Shown here in pieces: positions 17,738-25,727 of a stretch of DNA of 64,000 bases (position 1 is its first letter; each line of letters begins with the position of its first letter). The notes under the pieces are model-generated. The model ran no database searches and was not told the origin of the DNA. It worked only from the letters and a program-made list of their open reading frames with translations. Source of the stretch: FEN-1297 sp963710735 (GTDB lineage Bacteria > Bacteroidota > Ignavibacteria > Ignavibacteriales > Ignavibacteriaceae). The DNA lies in assembly GCA_963710735.1 (NCBI GenBank), contig CAVQBN010000005.1, forward strand, positions 230,704 to 294,703, given 5' to 3'. The position numbers and the translations under genes are program-made.

Positions 17738-19312
17738 ATGAAAATTAAATTACTAATAACTGTTTTTTCAATCATACTGATCTCATCTATCGCCTTTAGC
17801 CAGGATTACTATTTAGGTGTTGGCAATGGAAGTGAGCCTCAGGGTACATCGTGCTCTTCATGTCATCAGATAGGAAATATTGCACCACCAATTTACAATA
17901 GTTGGAAATTAACAAAACACGCACAAGCTTACGATTCATTAAAAAATATTTTGAATTATTCTTGCTTGAAATGTCATACTACAGGATGGAATGATACATT
18001 AACAAATTACGGCGCAGATGAATATGTAAAAGCAGATACAGGCGCTCCTCATGGTTATGTAATTACAGATTCGGTTAATTTTTATAAAAAAGCTAACGTT
18101 CAATGTGAAGACTGTCATGGTCCTCTAGGAACACAAGATAATCAATTAAGTAAAAACCACTGGCCTTTTATAACAGGATATACAAATAAACCGAATTATT
18201 CCGCTCAACTCTGCGGTTCATGCCATTCAGGCCATTCGCCGTATCTGGAAGAATGGTCAATGTCTGCACATGCTCAATCAACTGCTCCTTCCCTTTCTTT
18301 TGTTGTTAAAAATAAAGCATGTGTAAGGTGCCATGTTGCACAAAACTTTGTTTTATATATGAAAGATCCGGCTGCATATAAAGATACAATACTAGTTACA
18401 GGCAGTGATATTCAGCCAATTACATGCGTAGCTTGCCATGATCCTCACAGTGCTAAAAACCCCGGTCAGTTACGGTTAGCAATTTCAAGCAATAAAGTAA
18501 TTTGCGATGAATGCCATTATGCAGAAATGGATTCTGTAAATGTAAATTCAGCACCTCATGAACAATCAGGTTTGGCTTTAAGCGGAGATAAGAATTTCGG
18601 ATACAGGTACCCCGGACACACATACATCAATTCTGCTCACACTTATGCAGCGACAGAAAGATGTATTAATTGCCATGTTTATATGGGGCCAAACTCTGAC
18701 GGCTCAACAAACGAAGGACATACTTTTAAACCTAGAGTAGAAGCATGCGAAACTTGTCATAGCGATTTTACATCCGTAGTAAACGTTGCTGATTCAGCAA
18801 AGATGTTTGACTATGACGGTGTACAAACCGCAACTGACAGTTTAATGAATATTCTCCAGGCTAAACTTAGTGCCGCAAGTACTGCAGACTCTGCAACGAT
18901 GCTGTTTAAGGAAGCAAATTATAATCTTTTAGCAGTTCAGTCTGATGGAAGTCATGGAATTCACAATACAAGGTTAATACAAGCTTTATTGAAGGATGCA
19001 ATAGCAAGCTTTAAGCCTACTGGAATTCAGCAAGAACAAAGCATTCCAATAACATTTGAATTAAGCCAAAATTATCCTAATCCATTCAATCCGACAACTA
19101 CTATTAAGTTCTCCATACCAAAAGCCAGTAACGTAAAGATTATTATTTATGATGCTGTAGGTAGAGAAGTAAAAACATTAGTTAATTCTTATTACACACA
19201 GGGTAATTATAATGTTGAATGGAATGCAAATTCTTTTGCTTCGGGCATTTACTTTTATAGATTGACAGCAGGCAATTTCAATATGGTTAAAAAAATGATT
19301 CTGCTTAAGTAA
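17738..19312 (+). CDS. Nine-heme cytochrome c with a T9SS sorting domain
   Basis: The ATG at 17738 gives a 524-residue protein; an in-frame TTG at 17723 would add five residues before a normal signal peptide (MKIKLLITVFSIILISSIAF), and GGGG lies five bases before the ATG. Nine CXXCH motifs follow: CSSCH, CLKCH, CEDCH, CGSCH, CVRCH, CVACH, CDECH, CINCH and CETCH. After a heme-free helical stretch (about 365-435) comes a complete type A sorting domain (NYPNPFNPTTTIKFS to MILLK). Covalent c-heme attachment occurs in the periplasm, so this cytochrome would be matured there and then passed to the cell surface by type IX secretion. It is first in a run of redox genes and is probably a surface electron carrier. 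Confidence 0.88.
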   Translation: MKIKLLITVFSIILISSIAFSQDYYLGVGNGSEPQGTSCSSCHQIGNIAPPIYNSWKLTKHAQAYDSLKNILNYSCLKCHTTGWNDTLTNYGADEYVKADTGAPHGYVITDSVNFYKKANVQCEDCHGPLGTQDNQLSKNHWPFITGYTNKPNYSAQLCGSCHSGHSPYLEEWSMSAHAQSTAPSLSFVVKNKACVRCHVAQNFVLYMKDPAAYKDTILVTGSDIQPITCVACHDPHSAKNPGQLRLAISSNKVICDECHYAEMDSVNVNSAPHEQSGLALSGDKNFGYRYPGHTYINSAHTYAATERCINCHVYMGPNSDGSTNEGHTFKPRVEACETCHSDFTSVVNVADSAKMFDYDGVQTATDSLMNILQAKLSAASTADSATMLFKEANYNLLAVQSDGSHGIHNTRLIQALLKDAIASFKPTGIQQEQSIPITFELSQNYPNPFNPTTTIKFSIPKASNVKIIIYDAVGREVKTLVNSYYTQGNYNVEWNANSFASGIYFYRLTAGNFNMVKKMILLK

Positions 19313-19324
19313 TTTAGTTCCGAG

Positions 19325-19370
19325 GAGAGTTCACATTAGCTATATATTTAGCAAGGTGAACTCTCTTCTT
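19325..19370 (+). terminator. Intercistronic hairpin after the nine-heme cytochrome
   Basis: GAGAGTTCAC (19325-19334) pairs perfectly with GTGAACTCTC (19356-19365), followed by TTCTT. It lies between two cytochrome genes, so it may set different expression levels or stabilise mRNA ends. Confidence 0.55.
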
Positions 19371-19423
19371 AAACCCACATGCTATAATAAAATGTTAATG
19401 TACTAAAATAAACAGGAGGTATA

Positions 19424-19987
19424 ATGTTTAAGAAAATTCTCATAATGTCTGCCTTTTTAATAGCTCCCTTAATGTTTGCGGCAAATACTGATTCAACAAC
19501 CACCCCACAACACGGTTTCGTAGGAACCAAAACTTGCGGTATGTGTCATCATACAGAAAAACAAGGGAAACAGTTAGAAATCTGGCAAAACAGCAAACAT
19601 GCACAGGCATACAAAACTCTTGAGTCTGATGAAGCAAATAAAATTGCTAAAGAAAAAGGCTTCACAACTCCAGCAGTTAAAACAGCAGCTTGTTTGAAAT
19701 GCCATGTAAGCGGAAACAATGTTGATGCTTCTTTATTAGGGAAAAACTTTAAAGTTGAAGACGGTGTCCAGTGCGAAACTTGCCATGGTGCAGGTGCAGA
19801 TTATAAAAGTCTTAGTGTTATGAAAAACAAAAAAGAAGCAATTGAAAAAGGTCTTGTAATTCCTGATATAAAAACTTTTTGTGTAGAATGCCATAACTCT
19901 GAAAGCCCAACCTGGAAAAAAGGTGAAACATTTGATGCTGATGCAATGTGGGCTAAAATTAAACATGACATTCCTGCATCCAAATAA
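19424..19987 (+). CDS. Tetraheme cytochrome c, c554 family
   Basis: A 187-residue protein with a signal peptide (MFKKILIMSAFLIAPLMFA) and four CXXCH motifs: CGMCH, CLKCH, CETCH and CVECH. The spacing, the SKHAQAY helix after heme 1, and ETCHGAG followed by a late ECHN match the cytochrome c-554 fold. It should be a soluble periplasmic electron shuttle. AGGAGG stands seven bases before the ATG. The gene sits between the surface cytochrome and the beta-barrel gene, which fits a role in carrying electrons from the inner membrane to the outer-membrane complex. The partners are inferred. Confidence 0.88.
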   Translation: MFKKILIMSAFLIAPLMFAANTDSTTTPQHGFVGTKTCGMCHHTEKQGKQLEIWQNSKHAQAYKTLESDEANKIAKEKGFTTPAVKTAACLKCHVSGNNVDASLLGKNFKVEDGVQCETCHGAGADYKSLSVMKNKKEAIEKGLVIPDIKTFCVECHNSESPTWKKGETFDADAMWAKIKHDIPASK

Positions 19988-20035
19988 GTTATATGATATG
20001 TTAAGTTTTACTTATAGAAGAATAGAAGTATTAAA

Positions 20036-21313
20036 ATGAAAAAAATAATCATCCTCGTTTGCAGTCTACTTTTTATTTCTGTTTCGATATTTCCCCAGGG
20101 AGTAAATGTTAACGGTAATTTTTCTTCTTCGGTTTATTCATTCCAAAGATTTGATACGGTTAATGTTTCTCAAAATTATCTCAGCTCGTTTCAGATGTTG
20201 AATTTAAATATCAACAGAGGAAATTTTTCACTTAGATCTAACATGAATTTTGAAGCAGATTTAGCTAGTCAATTAGACGGGAATCCGAAATTAAGATTTT
20301 ATAACTTATATTTTGAAGGTAGAGATTTATTTAAGCTTGCAACAGTAAAACTTGGCAGACAACCTTTATTTAATAGTGTGGCCGGCGGACTTTTCGACGG
20401 CCTCACTTTAGATTTAAGAAAAAGCCATTACAAATTAACTGGTTACTACGGCGGCAATGTTCCTGCTTATCAAAAACTCCAGCTAATAAGTAATTGGAAC
20501 GATAATTTTATTTTGGGCGGAAAGTTTACTACTGATGTTATAAAAAATACTCAAGTATCATTAAGCTATATTAATAAAAATTTTAAGCCCGAACCTTATT
20601 GGGCTACAAGGCTTGATGCTGCTTTAAATCCTATCCAAGTGTTAATTGAGAATAATTCTTATCAATACCAGTTTGCTTCTGCAGCAGTTTATTATGATTT
20701 GGAAAATTCATTCTCTGTAAATTCCAGATATGATTACGATTTGAACTTTAACAAAACATCAAAATTTGAACTCGATGGAACAGTTCCGGCAACTCAGAAT
20801 ATTACTCTGAATTTTTATTATAACTATAGAGCACCTTTAATAAGCTACAATTCTATTTTTTCTGTTTTTGATTACGGCAATACACAGGAAATGGAAGTAG
20901 GTGCTGATTATATAATTAATAAGTTTTTTACATTTTCCGGCAGGTACGGAGATGTCATTTATCAAGATGCTAATTCACAACGGGTTAGCGTCGGGTTAAT
21001 CTCAAATTTTGGAAGCTTTAATTATAGAAGAACTTTTGGATATGCTGGAGAGTTAGATGCTCTTTCACTCTACACTTCGCATAGCTTTTTAAAAGGTTTA
21101 TTAACGCCATCTATCGGAGTTTCATACACAAAATACAAATTATCCGAATCATCGGATCCTAATAATTTAACATCGATTTTAGCTGGTGTAAATGTCCGGC
21201 CTTTAGGATTATTATCTTTCGATCTTCAAGGGCAATTCATGAACAACTCCATATACAAAAATTATTATACGTTTTTCTTAAAGCTCAATTACTGGTTTAA
21301 TTCTAATTTTTAA
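20036..21313 (+). CDS. Outer-membrane beta-barrel protein, probable conduit porin
   Basis: A 425-residue protein: signal peptide (MKKIIILVCSLLFISVSIF) followed by alternating amphipathic strands rich in Tyr, Asn and Ser throughout (for example FSLRSNMNFEADL, YYDLENSFSVNSRYDYDL, SFDLQGQFMNNSIY). It ends in the strand FFLKLNYWFNSNF with a terminal aromatic residue, the usual signal for outer-membrane insertion. There are no heme motifs. It lies ten bases upstream of a 14-heme cytochrome and just after a tetraheme cytochrome. By analogy with porin-cytochrome conduits (MtrCAB; OmbB-OmaB-OmcB), it is inferred to form the sheath through which multiheme cytochromes pass electrons. Confidence 0.75.
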   Translation: MKKIIILVCSLLFISVSIFPQGVNVNGNFSSSVYSFQRFDTVNVSQNYLSSFQMLNLNINRGNFSLRSNMNFEADLASQLDGNPKLRFYNLYFEGRDLFKLATVKLGRQPLFNSVAGGLFDGLTLDLRKSHYKLTGYYGGNVPAYQKLQLISNWNDNFILGGKFTTDVIKNTQVSLSYINKNFKPEPYWATRLDAALNPIQVLIENNSYQYQFASAAVYYDLENSFSVNSRYDYDLNFNKTSKFELDGTVPATQNITLNFYYNYRAPLISYNSIFSVFDYGNTQEMEVGADYIINKFFTFSGRYGDVIYQDANSQRVSVGLISNFGSFNYRRTFGYAGELDALSLYTSHSFLKGLLTPSIGVSYTKYKLSESSDPNNLTSILAGVNVRPLGLLSFDLQGQFMNNSIYKNYYTFFLKLNYWFNSNF

Positions 21314-21323
21314 CTGATGTAAT

Positions 21324-22541
21324 ATGAAATTAAAACACGTTTACTTCTCTCTGTTTACAATAATCACCGGTATTATTCTCTTTACTGCATTCTCGGCAAA
21401 TAATACAACCAATGACAATTCAGGGAATAAAGGTTTAATTAAGTTTTCACATAAAACACATAAAGATGTTGGTGATTGCACAACCTGCCATTCTTCTGTT
21501 CAGAAAAGCAAATCATTAGAGACAATGACATTACCAAGTCATGATGATTGTTCAACATGTCATGATGTGAGTGATGAGAAAAATTGTACAACTTGCCACT
21601 ATGATAACGTATTCGAATCTTTAATAAATAAGAAAACTGAATTAATATTTGATCATAGTTTTCATCTGGATAAAGAAAAATTACAATGCGAAACTTGCCA
21701 TAAAGGAGTTTACGATTCAGATTATGCTGAGGATGCACCGAACGGTTTTCCAAATATGGAAACATGTTACTCATGCCATAACAACACAGGTACTGCACCA
21801 AATACATGTACAACGTGTCATATTTCTACAGCCAATTTACTTCCTCAATCACATAAAAGTAAATCGTTCATTTCGACTCATAAGTTTGCAGCAAGAGAAT
21901 TAAATTCTAATTGCGCAATGTGCCATGACGATGCTTCATGCGAGGACTGCCATGCGGCTACGACTATGATAAAACCTGGTTATACTCCTAATGATAAAAA
22001 CCCTGCACAGGGATTTGCACCTTACTCCCCTTCTTCATCACCAAACGGAGTTAAGCAGCAAAAACTTACAAGGGTTCATGGGTTAGATTATAGATTCACA
22101 CACGGGATTGATGCAATGGGTAAAACAGCTGAATGCCAATCATGTCATCAGCTTAACACATTCTGCACAACATGCCATCAATCCAAAACCGGCGAAAATG
22201 CTCTTGGTGGTATAGCTCCATTTTCACATTTGAAACCTAACTTTATGATAATTGGTGTTGGATCCGGCGGAGGCCAGCATGCTGTGCTTGCCAGAAGAGA
22301 TATTGAAAGCTGCGCAGCCTGTCATGATGTTCAAGGAGGAGATCCAGTTTGTATAAAGTGCCACACTGATCCCGACGGCATACAAGGTACAAATCCACGC
22401 ACGCATGAACCGAATTATATGAGAGATATTCATGGAGATTGGCACAGCAGCGAAGGTTCTATTTGTTTTAATTGCCATACTAATACTCATCAAGCCGGAG
22501 TTGGTTTCTGCGGCTATTGTCATGGTTCTAATGCACACTGA
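21324..22541 (+). CDS. Fourteen-heme cytochrome c
   Basis: A 405-residue protein with an N-terminal signal or anchor helix (LKHVYFSLFTIITGIILFTAF) and 14 CXXCH motifs: CTTCH, CSTCH, CTTCH, CETCH, CYSCH, CTTCH, CAMCH, CEDCH, CQSCH, CTTCH, CAACH, CIKCH, CFNCH and CGYCH. Extra conserved histidines (FSHKTHKD, FDHSFHLD) are likely distal heme ligands, as in the cytochrome c7/c3-type repeats. It begins ten bases after the barrel gene and is followed six bases later by a heme lipoprotein. The density of one heme per 29 residues fits a molecular wire. It is probably the barrel-embedded or periplasmic part of an electron conduit. Confidence 0.88.
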   Translation: MKLKHVYFSLFTIITGIILFTAFSANNTTNDNSGNKGLIKFSHKTHKDVGDCTTCHSSVQKSKSLETMTLPSHDDCSTCHDVSDEKNCTTCHYDNVFESLINKKTELIFDHSFHLDKEKLQCETCHKGVYDSDYAEDAPNGFPNMETCYSCHNNTGTAPNTCTTCHISTANLLPQSHKSKSFISTHKFAARELNSNCAMCHDDASCEDCHAATTMIKPGYTPNDKNPAQGFAPYSPSSSPNGVKQQKLTRVHGLDYRFTHGIDAMGKTAECQSCHQLNTFCTTCHQSKTGENALGGIAPFSHLKPNFMIIGVGSGGGQHAVLARRDIESCAACHDVQGGDPVCIKCHTDPDGIQGTNPRTHEPNYMRDIHGDWHSSEGSICFNCHTNTHQAGVGFCGYCHGSNAH

Positions 22542-22547
22542 TAAATT

Positions 22548-23429
22548 ATGGAAACAAAAATGAAATATTACTTATTCAATATTCTGTTAACTCTAACTTT
22601 AAGTATTTTATTAATGAGTTGCAGCGATTTGCAAAATAATATACCGGTAACACCCAAATTATCTGTTCATGCAGTTGGATTTGCAAATCCGGATTCTTCT
22701 AATTTTCATGGAAATTATATAAAAGATAATAATTGGAATTTACAGTACTGCCAATCATGCCATGCAGCAAATTTTAGCGGAGGTACTACAGGAACGAGTT
22801 GTAATTCTTGCCATACAGAACCGGAAGGTCCTTTAGCATGCAATACATGTCATGGAGATCCAAAAGATCCATCCAGAATAGCTCCGCCTAGGGCAATTAA
22901 TGGGGATACCTCCACAACAAATCTTGGAGTTGGTGCACATACCAGTCATCTCTATGCAGATTCACTAACCAACAATGTAAAGTGCGATAATTGTCATAAT
23001 GTGCCGACATCAGTTTATTCACCCGGGCATTTAGTTACTCAATACCCTGCACCTGTAGAATTAAAAGGATTAGCTACAGCAAACCAGGCATCAAACGCTA
23101 CATTTAACCCAGATAATGCTACTTGTTCTAATACTTACTGTCATGGTAATTTTGCTTATTATAAAGATTCCGCAGCCTCAGAAGATCAATGGGCATTTAC
23201 TAGCGACAAGATTGTTGGAAATAATGTTACAGTTACCTGGAATAAAGTTGACGGAACACAAGCACCATGCGGTTCCTGTCATGATTTACCTCCAAAAGGC
23301 CATATTGGTTACCAGCAGATACCGGTTAATGAATGTGTAGTTTGCCACCAAGGTGTTGTTGATGAAGAAGGACATATTATCGATAAAGATAAACACATTA
23401 ATGGTAAGGTAAATGTTAGGGGTAATTAA
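22548..23429 (+). CDS. Seven-heme lipoprotein cytochrome with a CX4CH motif
   Basis: A 293-residue protein. A lipoprotein signal ends in LLMSC, so Cys should be lipidated (Cys about 25). Six CXXCH motifs (CQSCH, CNSCH, CNTCH, CDNCH, CGSCH, CVVCH) and one CSNTYCH motif with four residues between the cysteines are present. The mix resembles the CxxxxCH/CxxCH lipoproteins described in Geobacter (TIGR01904-type). Two in-frame starts exist (22548, 22560). As the last gene of the barrel-cytochrome run it is the natural candidate for the outer-membrane-anchored terminal cytochrome, although its side of the membrane cannot be read from sequence. Confidence 0.87.
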   Translation: METKMKYYLFNILLTLTLSILLMSCSDLQNNIPVTPKLSVHAVGFANPDSSNFHGNYIKDNNWNLQYCQSCHAANFSGGTTGTSCNSCHTEPEGPLACNTCHGDPKDPSRIAPPRAINGDTSTTNLGVGAHTSHLYADSLTNNVKCDNCHNVPTSVYSPGHLVTQYPAPVELKGLATANQASNATFNPDNATCSNTYCHGNFAYYKDSAASEDQWAFTSDKIVGNNVTVTWNKVDGTQAPCGSCHDLPPKGHIGYQQIPVNECVVCHQGVVDEEGHIIDKDKHINGKVNVRGN

Positions 23430-23458
23430 ATAATCTATCATATTACTTTTGCATTATT

Positions 23459-23488
23459 AAAGCCGCAGTATTGCGGCTTTTCATTTTT
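23459..23488 (+). terminator. Terminator of the cytochrome operon
   Basis: AAAGCCGCA-GTAT-TGCGGCTTT forms a 9-bp stem followed by TCATTTTTT, 30 bases after the last cytochrome stop codon. Confidence 0.85.
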
Positions 23489-23819
23489 TAAAGCTAACAG
23501 ACTAACGTTGAGAATATTTTTTAATATTATTAATTAATCAATTAAGAATTGGCAATAATTAAATTATAATATGATGCAGGTCAACTAATAGTATAATGAG
23601 GGGCTTTATCCGAGTCTCTATTGAAATTATAATTTTAGTTTAGTATAATTACGTCAAATTCCGCGGGGCTTTCTTAAGCAATCGAGGGAAAAAGAATCCC
23701 GCGGTTTCCTCAATTGCTAAGAACTTAGGTAGTTAAGAACTTAAATGTCTTTTAGCTCTGACCACCACCCGCGGCGATTATTTTTGTTTCACCTTTCTCA
23801 ATTATTTCAATAATTTTAT
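23489..23819. other. Intergenic region with nested palindromes
   Basis: No gene is seen. Around 23661-23730 two overlapping inverted repeats occur: CCGCGGG near 23662 with CCCGCGG near 23698, and CTTAAGCAATCGAGG with a later CCTCAATTGCTAAG. They could form alternative hairpins. The block is richer in G+C than its surroundings and looks like a small mobile or REP-like palindrome. Confidence 0.45.
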
Positions 23820-23877
23820 TTAAAAAATAAAAAGGCTTCCTCATAAGTCAGTTCAAAATCTAACTTATTGAGAAAGC
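23820..23877 (-). terminator. Terminator of the DUF2892 gene
   Basis: On the minus strand GCTTTCTCAATAAGT (23877-23863) pairs with ACTTATGAGGAAGC (23848-23835) with one bulge and one G-T pair, followed by CTTTTTATTTTTT. It lies 44 bases after the DUF2892 stop codon. Confidence 0.7.
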
Positions 23878-23920
23878 TTAAAAACGAATTTGTATTTAGA
23901 TTAAAAGATAAAAACAAATT

Positions 23921-24118
23921 TTATTTTGCTGCCGGGTTCTTCTTCAAAGTTGACAAACCCAAAATTAAATATAAAGGACATGATCCCATAATTCCCGTGA
24001 ATAATGGAATAATACCTATCAATCCCCACCAGCTTTGATAGATAATCCCCAATAAGATAACTGCCACACCTAAAATTACTCTAAAAACTTTATCTACATT
24101 TCCAACATTTTTTTTCAT
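23921..24118 (-). CDS. DUF2892 (YgaP-type) membrane protein
   Basis: A 65-residue protein that starts MKKNVGNVDKVFRVILGVAV and has two hydrophobic helices (about 13-29 and 31-52), with CPLYLILG between helix end and tail. This is the YgaP-type transmembrane domain (DUF2892). The single CPLY cysteine is common in the family. Its role is not known; family members often sit near rhodanese or redox-responsive Crp/Fnr genes, as here, where a Crp/Fnr regulator lies directly upstream. A symmetric TGTCAGTGACA sequence lies in the gap between them. Confidence 0.85.
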   Translation of the reverse strand: MKKNVGNVDKVFRVILGVAVILLGIIYQSWWGLIGIIPLFTGIMGSCPLYLILGLSTLKKNPAAK

Positions 24119-24204
24119 TTCTTACTCCTTTTAATTTTTAAGTATCGATATTTATAAAAACTAACTTATAATGTAATACATAAATAAAGGAAATGTTTCT
24201 TTAA

Positions 24205-24215
24205 TGTCAGTGACA
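24205..24215. promoter_or_regulatory. Symmetric operator-like site upstream of the DUF2892 gene
   Basis: TGTCA-G-TGACA is a perfect dyad, 87 bases upstream of the DUF2892 start and 12 bases beyond the Crp/Fnr stop codon. It could be an operator for the adjacent regulator, but the half-site is not the usual TGTGA or TTGAT, so the assignment is tentative. Confidence 0.35.
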
Positions 24216-24226
24216 ATGTTACATAA

Positions 24227-24856
24227 CTAAATAAATTTTGTCTTTTTATTCAGCCGCCCTATATCATTGATTTTAATTGAACCTCTTAAAAGAGAAATTA
24301 TTTTATCATTTTCCATATCTTTTAATATTCTGCTTACAACTTCACGTGAAGTACCCAATTCATCAGCTATTTGATGATGAGTTACTTTGAGTTGACTGCT
24401 GTCTTGAGGAATATTGGAAATTAAATACTCGGCAATTCTTGTATCCATCCGTTTGAATGCAACTTCTTCGACTACTGAAATTACAAGTGCCAATCTTTTA
24501 GATAAAAGTTCAAATATATAATCCCGCCACGATTCATATTTATCCATCCAATCTCTGAAAACTTGTGAAGGGATTATTAAGACTTCCACATTTTCATCAG
24601 CTATAGAAATAGCAGGGAAATTCTTTTTACTTAAAATACACGAAGCAGTCAAAATACATCCCTCACCTTTTTCAAGATGATATAAAGTGATTTCTCTTCC
24701 GCTTTCACTAACCTTATAAACTCGAACTTTCCCGGATAATACGATTGCCATATAATTACAGCTATCCCCTTCCATAGAAATGAATTGGCCTTTAGGGATT
24801 GATTTCTTAAGCGCATATTTTTGAAATGAGGATTTAATATCTTGATTCAGGATCAT
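24227..24856 (-). CDS. Crp/Fnr family transcriptional regulator
   Basis: A 209-residue protein with an N-terminal cyclic-nucleotide-binding-type beta roll (about 10-125; GQFISMEGDSCNYMAIVLSG, KVRVYKVSESGREITLYHL), a dimer helix (about 130-150), and a C-terminal winged helix (HHQIADELGTSREVVSRIL as recognition region). The four N-terminal cysteines of oxygen-sensing FNR are absent; Cys residues occur singly (DSCNY, EGCILTASCIL). It may respond to another effector, such as nitric oxide or cAMP. It sits between a DUF2892 gene and a small gene pair on the same strand, and probably controls DUF2892. Confidence 0.92.
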   Translation of the reverse strand: MILNQDIKSSFQKYALKKSIPKGQFISMEGDSCNYMAIVLSGKVRVYKVSESGREITLYHLEKGEGCILTASCILSKKNFPAISIADENVEVLIIPSQVFRDWMDKYESWRDYIFELLSKRLALVISVVEEVAFKRMDTRIAEYLISNIPQDSSQLKVTHHQIADELGTSREVVSRILKDMENDKIISLLRGSIKINDIGRLNKKTKFI

Positions 24857-24909
24857 TTAGAAACTTTAAGTTTTCAGCAGCTAATTTGAATAAGATTTCA
24901 TCTTCCAAT

Positions 24910-25257
24910 TTATTTTTCCCCGTTATTATTTAAAAAATATTCTATTATAATATTTGAATCGGACAATGGATCCGTTGAAATTTGTACAGTGTTTTTATTA
25001 TTAACAGATGTAGTAAGTCTTTCAGCTGCCAATCTTATTTCAACCTTAAGCGGTTTATAATCTTTAACTTCATTTAATAAGGTCATTGCCGATTCGCCCC
25101 AATCCAATTCAGGATGAGACTCAAGCCAGTATGATATTGCAATTCCAGCTGCTCTTCTGGCACAAACTCTTGCTTTTCCTGCATTACCTTCTTTAAAGGC
25201 CTTTCTTGCCAACGAGAGCTCATTTTCAACATGCATTGTTGCAATTTCTTTTATCAT
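24910..25257 (-). CDS. Small helical protein, HEPN-like, unknown
   Basis: A 115-residue protein. The N-terminal half (ENELSLARKAFKEGNAGKAR and VCARRAAGIAISYWLES) is a two-helix pattern reminiscent of HEPN-type domains, where paired helices carry small-residue faces. The R-x4-6-H RNase motif of toxic HEPN proteins is not visible, so nuclease activity should not be assumed. The C-terminus (about 80-115) is a short strand-rich tail. The start codon overlaps the stop of the preceding 70-residue gene by four bases (ATGA), so the two form a coupled pair. Function unknown. Confidence 0.7.
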   Translation of the reverse strand: MIKEIATMHVENELSLARKAFKEGNAGKARVCARRAAGIAISYWLESHPELDWGESAMTLLNEVKDYKPLKVEIRLAAERLTTSVNNKNTVQISTDPLSDSNIIIEYFLNNNGEK

Positions 25258-25466
25258 GCTTTTCTTGTTATGTCCTTCCCGGCTAGATTACTCAAAACAC
25301 TTTTAGCTTCTTCCGTAAGAACATATTTAATTTCGTTAGGGCAGCTAATTGAGATAAACATTTCGGCACCCGTGTTTTTTAGAATCGTCTTTATTTCACT
25401 AAGCTTAAAAGTTTCACCTTTATATTTTATAATATTTTTTTGTATGTCGATTTGATAAGATGACAT
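25254..25466 (-). CDS. Small protein coupled to a HEPN-like partner, unknown
   Basis: A 70-residue acidic/basic mixed protein (IDIQKNIIKYKGETFKLSEI, then FISISCPNEIKYVLTEEAK). It has a single cysteine and no membrane segment. The fold looks strand-helix-strand. It overlaps the next gene by ATGA, the common signature of translational coupling. A two-gene unit of small unknown proteins would fit a regulatory or toxin-antitoxin arrangement, but no antitoxin DNA-binding motif can be seen and the claim is not made. Confidence 0.65.
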   Translation of the reverse strand: MSSYQIDIQKNIIKYKGETFKLSEIKTILKNTGAEMFISISCPNEIKYVLTEEAKSVLSNLAGKDITRKA

Positions 25467-25727
25467 TTCGTTTCACCGGAGTTTAATTATTCACATTAAT
25501 ATCAATTATTTAATATTTAATATAATTATTTAATTGAAAATAAAATTAGATTACAATTTATGAAAGAGGAAATAAGGCTTATACGGGATTTATAAACCCG
25601 GCATATTTTTGAGGATATAAATAATTTCAGCAGATAGTTTATATTTTAATCAAGATAGTTTATTTTGCTTTTTATTTATTCATTCATTTTTAAATCACTC
25701 AATTTGGGAGAATCAAAAAGGTAAATT

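Noticed and set aside
19440..19983. Three minus-strand frames opposite the tetraheme cytochrome
   Set aside because: Antisense shadows; the plus-strand gene has a signal peptide, four heme motifs and a strong ribosome site.
24910..25257. HEPN ribonuclease toxin
   Set aside because: The R-x4-6-H catalytic motif could not be found.
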